Shown piece after piece: positions 34,970 to 47,089 of a DNA stretch of 64,000 nucleotides (its first letter is position 1; each line of letters starts with the position of its first letter). Source of the DNA: Rugalucina vietnamica (Eukaryota; Mollusca; Bivalvia; Lucinida; Lucinidae); the NCBI GenBank assembly GCA_964017185.1, contig OZ024869.1:56012761-56076760 (forward strand). The letters run 5' to 3'. A program made the translations under genes and the position numbers. The notes beneath the pieces were generated by a model. The model made no database searches. It saw only the letters and a list, made by a program, of their open reading frames with translations, and was not told the origin of the DNA.

Positions 34970-35444
34970 TTTATAAAGGAATATCACAGCTGATAAACAT
35001 GTGGTATGGAATGGGTGACGCACAATGCAATTCTTCCCGAAGTTCTTCCCGAGTTTTCTCCTCCTATACCATTTACTCTATTGACTGATAGATAGGCGCA
35101 GTCAATGCAGAAATTGAACATTTATTGAATGAAAGTAACATAAGAAATCCAGGTAATTTCGTTTTCGCAAACACTTCCGCCCCATGAACATATAGTGCTT
35201 ACAACACAATAACATTGAAGTGTTTGCGAAAACGAAATAACCTGGATTTCTTATGTTCAATAAATGTTTAATTTCTGCATTGACTGCCCCTATCTATCGG
35301 TCAGAAGAAGAAACGCTGTAAGAGAAAACTCGAAATTCTAACCTCAACTTCGTTCTCAATTTCAGTGTGTGTCACCGATCATTTATCGGTTTGTATGTAT
35401 ACAATACCACGTGATTGTCAGTAGTGAGTATGCCTATTCAAAAG
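34970..35444. repeat. Hairpin MITE with about 130-bp arms
   Basis: GAAATCCAGGTAATTTCGTT then TTCGCAAACACTTC (35146-35179) is inverted at 35217-35255, with CATTTATTGAA, TTTCTGCATTGACTGC and CTATCTATC blocks continuing the inversion outwards. The outermost match is CGAGTTTTCTC (35050) against GAGAAAACTCG (35322). The loop is about 40 bp. The flanks to 35444 are unassigned. Confidence 0.7.
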
Positions 35445-36061
35445 ACAAGGAATACTGTCATATTATAAAACATAATTGCTACACACTGCCACAGTTGCCT
35501 TGATAAAATCAGTAAAGTAATGTTTAAAACATTCGTCAAATAAGCTTTATGGGCATGTAAGTGTAATGATTTTAACCACATGGTCAATATTACATGATCT
35601 GACGTGCATGCAAATTTTATTCCATGCACGGTGAAACTTAATTTGAAAGTTGTCAAATACATTCCACCAGCCAGTTTCTTCAACGCTCAAATATCGATCA
35701 TTTCAAAGGTGTTCATTATGTTTGCTTGTCTCGGAGATAGAAGCAATTTGTTGAAAAGCTGATGGCCTAAATGTCATCGTCTCAGTGTATGATTCTTGGA
35801 TTTTCTTTGGAATTCCTTTTCAGAATATGATATGTTAGACTGGCTCCCATCCTATTTCAGTATTACTTTATTATTATTTTCCATAACCTCCACAAATATT
35901 TTTTGTATCAGTTACCTATCTTCTTGGGCCCAGAAAATAGTTAAACTCAGCCATCAGAAGAGTTCAAGCAAGATAAGATGTGCATGTTTTACTGACTAAA
36001 TCATCAGTTAAAAGGCAGACTACTAGTAATTATAAGTAACCCATCAGATTTAATTAACCTC
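35445..36061 (-). repeat. Long modular repeat, copy F (left of gypsy-1)
   Basis: CATGATCTGACGTGCATGC, CAACGCTCAAATATCGATCA and GTCTCGGAGATAGAAGCAA are inverses of copies A-C. CATCAGATTTAATTAACCTC is cut by the gypsy-1 insertion and resumes as AGTAATACAGTC at 44732. Copy D (29592-29625) has the uninterrupted equivalent. Confidence 0.7.
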
Positions 36062-36890
36062 TGTTACGTGCCAGGCGTAACTAGAAGATTAAGGAAACCA
36101 ACAAGTTGGTTAGCCAGCAACAAGCTTTGTTTAAAATTTAACAAATCTATTTAGAAGTGATTTAACCAGTAATTACATGTTAAACAATCAAAAGCATATA
36201 TACAATCAAACAAAAATGAATGTACAATACCTTTCAAGATGTTAATTCCCTTAAAGAATGTCTGAATGTCCCTCAGAATTTTTTAACACAAGTCTGTATC
36301 AGTTTCTGATCCCAAGAATTAAAGTTTGTTTCAAAATAGCACTATGTCCCAATCCAGAATCGAATATCACAAAGTAATCCAAGAATAAGTTTAAATTCCA
36401 GTAAGATAGATTTTGACTTCTTAATAGTAACAGTACCCAAAGATTGTCCTTATGAAAATTTGTAGCCCTTATATAGCACTGAGGAACATTCAGGATTCTT
36501 CCAGCAAATTCTATGATATCATATACTAAAAATAACAAGTTGTTTACCAAAATTTAATGTTCTGGAATATTCTAGAGAGGCCATTATCCTTCCAGAAAAT
36601 TCCACAATATTCTTTTGACATAAAAAAAAAATTTTTCTAGAAGATTCTACATCTTTGGTTCTTCCAGATTTTTCCGGACTTTTCCGTCAAAGAACAATTT
36701 GAAATTTCTAGAAAATTCTGAAGTAAACAACCTGTTTATGTCCAATATCTGGGACACTAAAAGTAAATAATTGCTAAGGACAACAAGTAAACATCATATG
36801 TATAACATCATACTTTCCTGGGCATACTCCCTTGGGAAGTTTATCAGTACTGAATGCACATCTTTCAACAAGTAACTGTCATACATAACA
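36062..36890 (-). repeat. Gypsy-1 3' LTR
   Basis: 829 bp; on the minus strand it begins TGTTATGTATGACAG and ends GGCACGTAACA. It matches the 5' LTR almost throughout; visible differences include an A-run length change near 36622 and about four substitutions. Confidence 0.95.
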
Positions 36891-36905
36891 CTTCCCCTCT
36901 TCAAA
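36891..36905 (-). promoter_or_regulatory. Gypsy-1 polypurine tract
   Basis: On the minus strand GAAGAGGGGAAG directly precedes the 3' LTR, the expected primer site for plus-strand DNA synthesis. Confidence 0.85.
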
Positions 36906-37036
36906 GAAAAGAAAGTTTTATAAAATAAAGCTTTCTTTTGCAATACTGGATAATTGTATACAATATGTTTAGCAAAATTTGTGCAAACTAATCAAATACA
37001 ACAACACAAAGCTGGACATCAGCATTGTAGAGGCAC

Positions 37037-39658
37037 TTAAGCTCTGCTTAGGGTGTCTGGAATGATATTATCTCTTCCTCGGATATGTCTGATGTCAAGA
37101 TTGTGCTCTTGCAACATGAGACTCCACCTGAGTAAACGCTGGTTCTTGTTTTTCATTTTATGTATGAAAGTCAGTGGATTGTGGTCACTGAAGACAACAA
37201 TTGGTGCATGTGAAGAAGCTAAGTAAACTTCAAAGTGCTGAAGCGCAAGGATTAGAGATAGGCATTCTTTCTCTATGGTAGAGTAATTTCTCTGATGCTT
37301 GTTAAACTTTTTGGAAAAATAACAAACAGGATGGTCAACACCATTGTCATCTTCTTGCAACAATACACTGCCTGCACCAACATCACTGGCATCTACAGCC
37401 AACTTGAACTCTTTGTCAAAACTTGGTGCTAAGAGAACCGGGGCACTTCTAAGTATGGCCTTGAGCTTATCAAATGACTTCTGGCAGTCATCTGTCCAAA
37501 CATACTTGGCCTTCTTACCAAGCAAGTTTGTCAGAGGCTCAGCTATAGCCGAGAAGTTGTTGCAGAATTTCCTATAATATCCAGACATACCCAGAAAGCG
37601 CATCAGTTGTCTTTTGCTAGTAGGTACAGGAAAATCTGAGATAGCCTCAACTTTAGCTTCTACAGGTTTTACCTGACCTTGACCTACAATGTGTCCAAGA
37701 AATGTCAAGTTTGCATGGCAAAATTCACTTTTTGCCAAGTTCACAGTTAGTTTAGCATCACTTAGCCGGTCAAAGAATGTTCTGATTGTCTGCAAGTGTT
37801 GTTGCCACTCCTCACTGAAGATAATAGCGTCGTCGATATAGGCTTTACAGCCATCCAGATTGGAAATCAAACTGTTGACCAGCCGCTGAAAAGTCGCAGG
37901 CGAGGTCTTCATTCCAAATGGCATGACTTTATACTGGTACAGTCCATCTGGTGTAACAAATGCCGAAATCTCCTTTGCTCTGTCCGTGAGGGGTGTCTGC
38001 CAAAATCCCTTTAGCAGATCGAACTTTGTAACATACTTGGCATGTCCAATATTATCAATGCAATCATCGATTCGTGGGATGGGAAAAGTGTCTGTTTTAG
38101 TGACAGAATTGACTTTTCGATAGTCTGTGCACATTCTAAATGTCCCGTCTGGCTTTGGTACAAGAATACAAGGAGAACTCCATTCACTTTGGCTGGGTTC
38201 AATGAAATCACTGTCTAGCAAATATTGAACTTCTTCCCTGAGATATTGCTGTTTTACAGGGTTCATTCTGTAAGGATGTTGCTTTACAGGTTTTGAACCT
38301 TCAATAATGTCAACATCATTATAGATTTTGTCAGTTCTGGATGGAATGTCCGGAAATAAGTGCTCATATTCGAGAATTAACTGTTTCAGTTCAAGTCTTT
38401 TGTCTGAATCAAGGTGAGACAGTTTCTGATCAAGATTCTGTAGTATGTCAGAATTCTTGAGTTTCGATGACGAGGGATCAGATTTCTCCAAGTTGAAGTC
38501 CTCAGAGTCCATTTGATTTTGTTCATGAGGGACAGAATTAACTATATTTACTGATGAAATAACAGAACTATCCCTATCAATATACTTCTTGAGCATATTA
38601 ATGTGACATAGCTGTTTTTGCTTGCGCCTCCCAGGAGTGTTAACAATGTAATTCACGTCACTTAACTTTTTATCAACAGTATACGGGCCATAATATCTAG
38701 CTTGTAAAGGTCTGCCAGGAATGGGCAAGAGAGCAAGTATCTTGTCTCCAGGTTCAAAATTTCTGTCTTTAGCATTTTCATCATAACGAATCTTCATTTT
38801 GCTTTGAGCAGATCTGAGATTGGACTGAGCTGCATCACAGGCCTTTGATAGTCTGCTTTTGAAATCAGACACATACTGAAGTAAGTTCAAAGAACTGTCA
38901 TCATCTGAGAGAAATTTCTCTTTTAGAAGTTTTAACGGTCCACGTACAGTGTGCCCAAAAACAAGCTCAAATGGGCTGAACCCCAGAGACTCTTGTACAG
39001 ATTCTCTTACAGCAAATAGAAGCAAGTGTATGCCTTCATCCCAATCTTTTTCAGTGTCAAAGCAGTAAGATCTGATCATGTTTTTCAAAGTTTGATGGAA
39101 TCTTTCTAAGGCACCTTGGCTTTCAGGGTGGTAAGCCGATGACTTGTATTGCTTAATTCCAAGTTCGTACATGACTTGCTGAAAAATTCCTGACATAAAA
39201 TTTGAGCCCTGGTCTGACTGGATAGATTTTGGGAAATCTATGAAGAACTTCACAAGTGCATTAACTATTGTTTTAGCCTTGATATTTCTGAGTGGGATAG
39301 CTTCAGGAAAGCGAGTTGAAGCACACATTATGGTCAGAAGATATTCACAACCTTTCTTTGTTTTGGGTAAGGGACCTACACAATCAATAATCACTCTGCT
39401 GAAAGGTTCATCAAAGGCAGGAATGGGCTGTAACTGAGCTTTAGGAATAGTCTGATTGGGTTTTCCTACCATCTGACAAGTGTGGCAGGATTTGCAGTGT
39501 TGAGATACATCAGATTTTATTCCTGGCCAGTAGAAATGATTAAGGATCTTGTGATAGGTCTTATTTACACCTAAATGGCCTGACATTGGAGTTTCATGGG
39601 CCAAGTTTAAGATTTCAGGGCGATAAACCCTAGGGATCACAATTTGGTGGTTAACAGT
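37037..39658 (-). pseudogene. pol: Gypsy-1 pol: integrase, reverse transcriptase, RNase H
   Basis: Open minus-strand frame of about 870 codons. In order: the integrase HHCC zinc site (HETPMSGH ... CKSCHTC), the integrase core with D (39383-39385), D (39212-39214) and E (39104-39106) at D-35-E spacing, a GPY/F-type C-terminal module (YYGPYTVDKK), an acidic linker, RT with YIDD at 37829-37840, and RNase H (LAVDASDVGAG, EKECLSL, FSDHNPL) ending near DTLSRA. Relative to gypsy-2 it lacks two residues of the conserved segment just before the second catalytic Asp (near 39232-39240). The start shown is the codon after a nonsense codon; the true frame continues upstream into the protease. The upstream breaks make it non-functional in this copy. 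Confidence 0.93.
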
Positions 39659-40684
39659 CTACTCATCTTCTGCGGAGACATCCGGAGGACGCCATTTTCG
39701 CATTAATATGCCATTTTTGACATAATAGCAAACAGGGACCTGGGATATTTCTTTTTCATCTAAAGCCCTTTCAAATAAAGGCGAGATCTCAGAATCACTG
39801 TGTTGTTCTTTACAAAGCTGTGACCTTGACATCTGGTCATGACCTTGGTCATTTGAGTTGGAAGGTGAAAGGTCATTTTCTGACCCCGACCTTGAATTGC
39901 TAGGGTCAGTCTGAATATCAGACTGACTAGGGGAAAGAGATGTTGAAATCTCTTTATTAAAGGACTGACCTATCAAAGTGTCAGTTAAATTTATGTCCTG
40001 CATCCCATCATATAATTTGGCTTTCTTAGCCATTGCCCTAGTAACAGCACAAGAAGGGTAAAGGTCAGGAATTTCCTGCTCAATGGGATCAGGCGGTTTA
40101 TCAACACATGGTGTGCTGGTCAAAAGTGGGTTTACCACAACCTTATCCCCTGCCAAATCATTGCCTAACAGCAAATGAATACCTTTAAAAGGTAAGGAAG
40201 GTCTAATACCTACAGCCACGGGACTTTTAACTAAGTCTGAGGACAAATAGATATTATGGAGCGGTACATTAACAAATCCACACTCTACGCCCTGGATAAG
40301 GACACTTGTCCCAGAAGAAGACTTCTCGGAAAATGGCAAGGTATCTGCCAAGATAAGGGATTGAGAAGCTCCGGTATCTCGTAAGATTTTGATAGGGGTA
40401 GACTGGGCAGAGTCACTGTTGAGCGACACAAAACCATCTGATAAGAATGGTTCATAAATCTCCATAATAGAATCCTCAGAGACTGACTCTTTACAAGTTC
40501 TGGTCAGTATAGGGTTTTCTTCCTGGATACAAGACTGTGGTTTAGCCTTTAAGGAGGTGAGGCCTGTTGGTTTAGCACTATCTAGATTTTCTCTTTCTTT
40601 CTTTCGTTTCAGTGCCAAACATTCAGAAATAATGTGGCCAGTTTTCTTACAATAATTACAAATTGGCTGGGATAAGGGATTTTG
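39659..40684 (-). pseudogene. pro: Gypsy-1 zinc knuckle and protease segment
   Basis: Minus-strand continuation of gag-pol between two nonsense codons: TGA at 40685-40687 (glycine in gypsy-2) and TAG at 39659-39661 (tryptophan in gypsy-2). It starts with the nucleocapsid knuckle CNYCKKTGHIISEC (CX2CX4HX4C), followed by a basic stretch. It then carries an aspartic protease with the active-site DTGAS and a later LLLGNDLAG segment that matches retroviral-type proteases. A long Ser/Asp-rich linker leads to the integrase. In the sister copy this is one uninterrupted frame with gag and pol, so no frameshift signal is needed. Confidence 0.88.
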
Positions 40685-40687
40685 TCA

Positions 40688-41876
40688 TTTGTTTTCACTA
40701 GAAAATTTGGGTTTTGGACTGGAATTGTCAGTTGGATTACTGGGATTGGCTTTGGGACCGGACTGAGGGGAATATGGTTTTGACTGAGGGGTAATTTGCT
40801 TTGATTGAGGGTTATATGGTTTCCTAGGATATGGCTTAATGACAAATGAAGCCTTATGAGTCAAAGCATAGTCATCAGCTAAACGTGCTGCTGTTTCCAA
40901 GTTTTCAACTTCTCTTTCGTTCAAGAAAGCCTTAACATCAGAATTTATGCACCGTTTGAATTCTTCAACAAGCATGAGCTGCCTTAGCTTTGCATGATCA
41001 GAACCTACTTTCTTTGAAGAACACCATCTATCAAATAGTTGCTCTTTTGTTCTAGCAAACTCAACATGAGTCTGGTCATGTTCTTTTCTACAGTCTCTAA
41101 ATTTCTGTCTGTATGCCTCAGGGACCAGCTCATAAGCCTTAAGGATAAGCTCTTTAACTTTGTCATAATCAGAACTTTGCTCAAGAGAAAGCTGAGTGTA
41201 AATTTCTCGAGCTTTACCAATTACAACACTTTGCAAAAGCAAGGTCCAGTGCTCTCTTGGCCATTTCAAGTTTTCTGCCACCTTCTCAAAATGTAAGAAA
41301 TATTTGTCAACCTCTTTTTCTTGAAATGGAGGAACGAGACGAATGTGTTTTGTGACATCAAATACTGTACTAGTAGCCAAAGGCAAAGATTTTGATTTTG
41401 ATTTGTCATTAAGTTCAATTTCCTTCATTCTTAACTGAAAATGCCTTTCTCTTTCTTTTTCTTCAATTTCAAATTTAAATTTTTCTTTTTCAATTTCAAG
41501 CCTTTCTTCTCTTTCTAATTTTTCTTTTTCTAACTCAATTTTTTCTCGTTCTAATTCTCTTTGTTTTTCCTTCTCTCGTTCTTCCATTTCTAACTTTTGT
41601 TTATGCATTCTTTCTTCCCGTTCTAAAGTTTCCAATCTTATTCTTTCTTCCCTTTCGGCCTTTTCTGCCCTTATTCTTTCATCCCGTTCTAAAGTTGCCA
41701 AGCTTATTCTTTCTTCATACTCAAATTTTAGTTTTTCCATCTCAATTTGTCTTTTGATTTCTAGTTCCCTCAACTGCAAGTCAGTCTGAGTGACTAGAAT
41801 CTGAGAAGTAGCCGAGGAATCAAAAATTTCCTCGTCAACAAAAAACTGAATCAAAATGTTCTTAATTTCATGTTTT
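40688..41876 (-). pseudogene. gag: Gypsy-1 gag, main part (coiled coil and SCAN-like capsid)
   Basis: Minus-strand capsid protein fragment. Its first ~120 residues after the helical start are an extended Glu/Arg/Lys coiled coil. A capsid region follows (LVPPFQEKEVDKYFLHFEKV onward), and then a segment EAYRQKFRDCRK ... LRQLMLVEEFKRCINSDVKA that matches the spacing of SCAN domains. This is consistent with the published view that SCAN derives from Gmr1-like gag. It ends in a Pro/Gln/Ser-rich tail at the TGA at 40685. The first 40 codons are displaced by the transposon at 41882-43661. Confidence 0.88.
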
Positions 41877-41881
41877 AACAT

Positions 41882-43661
41882 CACGGGGTCTATTCTCTAA
41901 GCCTCTATAATCTGGTGTCGTCCAGGTATAAGCAGGTTCCGGTAGTGGTTTTGTGAAATTGAATGTAAACAAAGAAATGGAGTAGACAGGTGAACAGGTA
42001 AGTTGCATTATTTCTGTTTTATCTTTTAATTTTGAATAAAATCCTGATGTGCAGTCTCAAGAGAATTTATAAACGCTAGTAGAAATCAAAACTAGAGTGG
42101 CGAAGATGCAATAGGGAACTAGATTTTGATGTTCAAAGTTTCGATACGTGGCTGTTTTGATGTAACAGTTTCGGCCAGATTCACAAGTTTGCCCTACATT
42201 TTGAATATTTATGCACCGGACATTGTCCGATTCGACCCACAAACAAATATAACCAGTATGTACATTCCTGGGAATCGAAATAGCTTCATGAAAGCGAGTC
42301 CAAAATAAAAAAATCTTGGTATAAGCACATTTTTTCAGGTGGTAGTGAATGTTAAGACGCTTTAGTACGGTAGACGTGCAATCTGACTGACACTGTACCA
42401 GGTACTCAAATTGCTTATGCAATCACAAGCACTCTCAAATTTGAAATAATTGAGCTTGTTTATAGTGGCTGAGAGACATATTCGCTCAAAAGCTTAACAA
42501 GGATCTTATTCCATCCCAAAACATAAAATGGTTCCTCATAATTCTGGCGTTAGTTGCATAATGCGAACTCTTGTGATATTGATGACACCATTTGATCTTC
42601 CTTATTCCTTAGCAACGGCGGGTTGCTTTCAGAGAGGCAGCTCCTGGGAACGTTAGGGGCCTACGTAGCGCTGGGAACATTTTTTTTCAACATACCGTTG
42701 CCCCGGTGACATCGTCGCTAGATTTCGCACTGCAAAAATGAAAAATAGTATACTTATTCAAACCTCAACAAAAATCACATGATTTGACAGTATTATTGAA
42801 CCGTATAAACAGAATAGTAATTTGCATGTAACTGTTGTTCAGATGGATTTGAATAAAAGATAAATCTTACGTTTTGGCCATATACGTTGAAAATACAAAT
42901 TCTTGAAGTTTATGATGATATAAATTTATGAAAATTGCGTTTATTTTCGCCGTTTCTACAATACCATAAAGAATCGCAATGCGTCATATTGACAATGTAC
43001 GCCAATACTCGAGCGCAATACTCGGTTTACCCCGGTTCGCCCCGGTTTGCCCCGGTTGTCCACGGTGCCGCTACGGTTCTACCCCGGTTCGTCCCGGTTA
43101 ACCCCGGTTTGTCAAACCGGGGTGAACTGGGGAGCTAAACCGGGACAGTGAGAACAGAGCTTTAACAGTTTCATGTTTTTTGGAAATATCTCACCACCCA
43201 TGATTTTGTGCTTTGCATTCACACCACCCCTACATTTTATTCTTATACGTTACATGTTTACATGCTGTTCTTCCTCCAAAGCAAAATGACACGTTATTTC
43301 TTGAATATATAAATCATTGTAGACCAACAAGTGTACTCACCTTCAGCAATCTGCTCAAAATCACAAGTGTATCGACAAATCAACCAAAATGCACCGCTAG
43401 TTTATCTTCTCGCGGATGAGGCACGTGCTTTTATGACCTTTGAACATTTCCGCTGAACGCTTCTCAAACGTTTGCAAAGATTTGTTAATGTTAATTTGAT
43501 GTTTTAATATGTATCTAGAGACTGCACTTCAAAAAATGTACATTGCTGACCTAAGTTCATATATTTCTTTCATTTTTCGAAGAAAGCAATGAAACACCAG
43601 ACTAAACTGACCTTAACCAGCACAACTCCCGAGCAAATTGGCTTGAAGAATAGACCCCGTG
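41882..43661. mobile_element. DNA transposon inserted in gypsy-1 gag (CACGGGG ends, 5-bp duplication)
   Basis: The ends CACGGGGTCTATTCTCTAAG and CTTGAAGAATAGACCCCGTG are inverted. AACAT is duplicated at 41877-41881 and 43662-43666, and removing element plus one AACAT gives colinearity with gypsy-2 gag. The 1780-bp body has no recognisable transposase; a 121-codon minus frame (42057-42422) matches nothing I know. A CCCCGGTT-rich patch lies at 43020-43150. Ends starting CAC plus a 5-bp duplication are features of Transib/RAG-like elements, while CMC elements also start CAC but usually duplicate 2-4 bp. The superfamily is left open. Confidence 0.85.
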
Positions 43662-43666
43662 AACAT

Positions 43667-43786
43667 GGAAGTCTTGATATTTGACAACCCATAATGATCA
43701 GCTATGTCTAAGAGGTCACTCTTTTTGGCCTTATCTAACAGCTCCTGAGAAGGCGCAGCAATAAAGTCACTTAGTTTGAATGACAT
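43667..43786 (-). pseudogene. gag: Gypsy-1 gag, first 40 codons
   Basis: Minus-strand start ATG at 43784-43786, encoding MSFKLSDFIAAPSQELLDKA and 20 further residues, before the transposon insertion. The start is supported by the identical position and context in gypsy-2 (59249). The leader between the 5' LTR and this ATG is about 110 bp. Confidence 0.85.
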
Positions 43787-43865
43787 GGTTGCTTTTTGCT
43801 GGCTTTAGCTATTTAAACAGCAAACAGTGAAGATACTTTAGAATTTTAAATAAATTTGGTGCACA

Positions 43866-43899
43866 AGAAATTTCAATCCCGGACTCGAGCCCCCAATTC
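43866..43899 (-). promoter_or_regulatory. Gypsy-1 primer-binding region
   Basis: On the minus strand, TGGGGGCTCGAGTCCGGGAT follows the 5' LTR after a few bases (GAAT). It equals the tRNA-Pro primer site except for two extra bases (AG) after CTCG. The same form is present in gypsy-2. Confidence 0.8.
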
Positions 43900-44727
43900 T
43901 GTTACGTGCCAGGCGTAACTAGAAGATTAAGGAAACCAACAAGTTGGTTAGCCAGCAACAAGCTTTGTTTAAAATTTAACAAATCTATTTAGAAGTAATT
44001 TAACCAGTAATTACATGTGAAACAATCAAAAGCATATATACAATCAAACAAAAATGAATGTACAATACCTTTCAAGATGTTAATTCCCTTAAAGAATGTC
44101 TGAATGTCCCTCAGAATTTTTTAACACAAGTCTGTATCAGTTTCTGATCCCAAGAATTAAAGTTTGTTTCAAAATAGCACTATGTCCCAATCCAGAATCG
44201 AATATCACAAAGTAATCCAAGAATAAGTTTAAATTCCAGTAAGATAGATTTTGACTTCTTAATAGTAACAGTACCCAAAGATTGTCCTTATGAAAATTTG
44301 TAGCCCTTATATAGCACTGAGGAACATTCAGGATTCTTCCAGCAAATTCTATGATATCATATACTAAAAATAACAAGTTGTTTACCAAAATTTAATGTTC
44401 TGGAATATTCTAGAGAGGCCATTATCCTTCCAGAAAATTCCACAATATTCTTGTGACATAAAAAAAAATTTTTCTAGAAGATTCTACATCTTTGGTTCTT
44501 CCAGATTTTTCCGGACTTTTCCGTCAAAGAACAATTTGAAATTTCTAGAAAATTCTGAAGTAAACAACCTGTTTATGTCCAATATCTGGGACACTAAAAG
44601 TAAATAATTGCTAAGGACAACAAGTAAACATCATATGTATAACATCATACTTTCCTGGGCATACTCCCTTGGGAAGTTTACCAGTACTGAATGCACATCT
44701 TTCAACAAGTAACTGTCATACATAACA
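43900..44727 (-). repeat. Gypsy-1 5' LTR
   Basis: 828 bp, with a TATATAAG box on the minus strand (44307-44314). An 83-codon open frame (44137-44388 minus) is also present in the other two LTRs of the family but shows no domain. Confidence 0.95.
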
Positions 44728-46060
44728 CCTCAGTAATACAGTCATATTACAGATTTACAAGCGATTCTGTATGGCAACAGTTAAACAATTATTTTCTATA
44801 ATATTATCGCATGCTTGTTTAGTACTAAAAATAAAACCAGTTGATAAAGTAATAATCTTTTCCTACACTTCTTTATTGCCTGAAAATGATAATTAGAACT
44901 AACATATACGGGTAATATAGGTAGAAATATTGCATAGCTAAATATGCAATATGACTCGATCTCATGGGTTCTTTAGCTCAGTTAGGTAAATATCAATGTT
45001 ATATTCACACTGGATTCCTTTAGCGTCTTTATCATAACAATGAGTTGATACAGATGCTTTACCTTATAAACCATGAAAAGTTACGAGCTGTAGCGGTCAA
45101 GACTGATCAAATTAGAGTCTCTTAAAGACAAAAAACGTTATTCATCTTCCCAAGCTTCATCATATTTAGTTCTCTGTGAAATGACTTGTCTTGTATAATT
45201 TTAATACAAAACACAAGCAGGCTGGTACTTGTATGTTAAGCCTCGGGTTTCAGCCTTAACATTGGCAGTCCGATTGCCTTGCTTGATAAGTTTCTGCAGC
45301 AAGTCTGTGGCCTTATTACAGGGTTTTATATATCATAAAAGAGAAACTTTTAATCAGGCGGAAACTAATAACAATAAAGACAATGCATTTTGCGCTGGTG
45401 GATAGGTTAAATCTGTGAAATATTGATCTTCTAAATCCGATTAATGCTGCTTGTCTGTCAGGACAAAATAATGTATCGCCGGCACAGCGAAGTTCCGTAT
45501 ATTTGTTGCTGCGTTTGCCTTGAACGGTTTAGTGGAAAGAACTTATTGCGACATAAGCATTGAGCTGAATTTGGCTTTGTGACGGCAAAGTTACTATAAA
45601 CGTTTGTTAATATTTTGAGATTTGATGATTGTACATGACTGGATCCACCGTAGTTAAACTCATGGGTTCTTTAGCTCCGGTAAATATCAATGTTCTATTC
45701 ACACTGGATTCCTTTAGCGTCTTTATCATAACAATGAGTTGATACCGATGTTTGTTTCTGTGATCATTCTATGACTGAATTTGGAAGCCATCTTGCGAAT
45801 CGAACATTTTTGCTTCATGTTCTGGGAATTGAATTGGGCACAGTTACGGACTTCGAAACCCCCGTCTGTTCTAAGCCGATGGTATCGGTGGTATTCCTAC
45901 TTGATGTTACTTTGATAAGGTATCAAATGTCGATGTACTTCGATGCCGTTTTCTTATTTTCTTATGGATCATCTACCACCAATGCCATAAAACATCTTGA
46001 AGTTCAAGGCCAATATCAGTTTAACTCTCAAAATCAATAACCATTTTGGATCGCCATGCA
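44728..46060 (+). repeat. Modular repeat fragments with a 95-bp direct duplication
   Basis: 44728-44810 completes copy F. CATGGGTTCTTTAGCTC ... CAACGAGTTGATAC-like sequence at 44964-45055 is repeated at 45660-45745 (shared ACTGGATTCCTTTAGCGTC). 45170-45620 matches 17945-18200 in the same orientation, and 45870-46050 matches 18460-18660. No gene is seen. Confidence 0.6.
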
Positions 46061-47089
46061 TCCAAAACCCATCGGTAAACATTATATCTATTTTGTGTGC
46101 TTACATGTATGTGCATGTATTTGCATGCGTTAAATTGGTGGATATGCATGTATAGTTTATAACGTACCGTCATTGATCCAAGTCATCTGCGTACACTTAT
46201 TATATGGCAGTTACACTAGGCTCGACTTGCCTGGAGTAAAAACTGTTAACAGCGTGGGTATGTTATTAGATTAAACAGTGATTTGGTGCTTCTGTCCACA
46301 CAAAGGTTACAACTTTCCAAAAAGGTGCTAATGGCTATTCCTTAAAATACAGAGGCGTTATGCTGGTCTTCTCTGTCGACAAAATAAGTAACGCAATGAC
46401 CCCATGAACCAATTTTTAATAAATCTCATAATAACTAACAAAAAAAAAAAAAAAAAAAAAAAAAAAAACATTAATACCATGTCAAAGATATGTATTGCAT
46501 ACACTTTTTTACAAGGGATCCAAAACTGTGCTTCAAAAATTAGCCAGCAACCTGGTGGGGGTCAAATGTTAAAGTCACATGAAAATTGCACCCTTGCATC
46601 CATAAGAATCAAATTAGTCTCTTATAGACAAAAAAGCTTCTAAAATAATGCAAAAAATATCGTTTTTGCACCTTACCACTGAAATAATTACCCGAAATTT
46701 CTGTTTATGGTACCTTTGAATAATCACGTCCTATAGATGCTCGCCGAATGCGGAATTCTTTTTTCTTCTTTATATTGGTATAGAACACATGTAAATGTAT
46801 GCTCAACGTGAATTTAAGCAATATTTGATTACAAATAGACATTGATAACGTTTGTAATTTGAGCAATTTATGAAGGACTTAACGAGAAAGTCTCACCATT
46901 GCGTTTCATTTTGTGGCGGGTATACTTCTCCCGGGCACATGAACACGCTTTCCTATGTTGCGGTTCCATTCGTATGGATCAAATGAATTTCGACGTGTGA
47001 TTTATATTCTGTGTGCCGTGCATTGCAAAACAAAACACGCTATCGTTTTCTGTAGTTATATATTGGCGAATAATAACAATAAGATAAAA
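46061..47089. other. Unassigned AT-rich stretch with poly-A
   Basis: No domain or RNA is recognised. There is an A run of 29 bases at 46440-46468. Confidence 0.5.

Larger units (their letters stand above)
36062..44727 (-). mobile_element. Gypsy-1: complete Ty3/gypsy element, Gmr1-like pol order, defective
   Basis: Two near-identical LTRs bound an internal region whose minus strand reads gag, protease, integrase, reverse transcriptase, RNase H. The 4-bp sequence CCTC flanks both sides (36058-36061 and 44728-44731). The primer-binding region follows the 5' LTR and a polypurine tract precedes the 3' LTR. Only about 146 bp separate the pol stop from the 3' LTR, so there is no env. Integrase lies upstream of RT, the reverse of ordinary Ty3/gypsy elements and characteristic of the Gmr1-like group. 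A 1.78-kb DNA transposon splits gag, and two nonsense codons break gag-pol. The LTRs differ at only a handful of positions, so insertion was recent. Confidence 0.95.

Noticed and set aside
36062..37036. An envelope gene in the gypsy family
   Set aside because: Only about 146 bp separate the pol stop from the 3' LTR, and no signal peptide or transmembrane frame is present.
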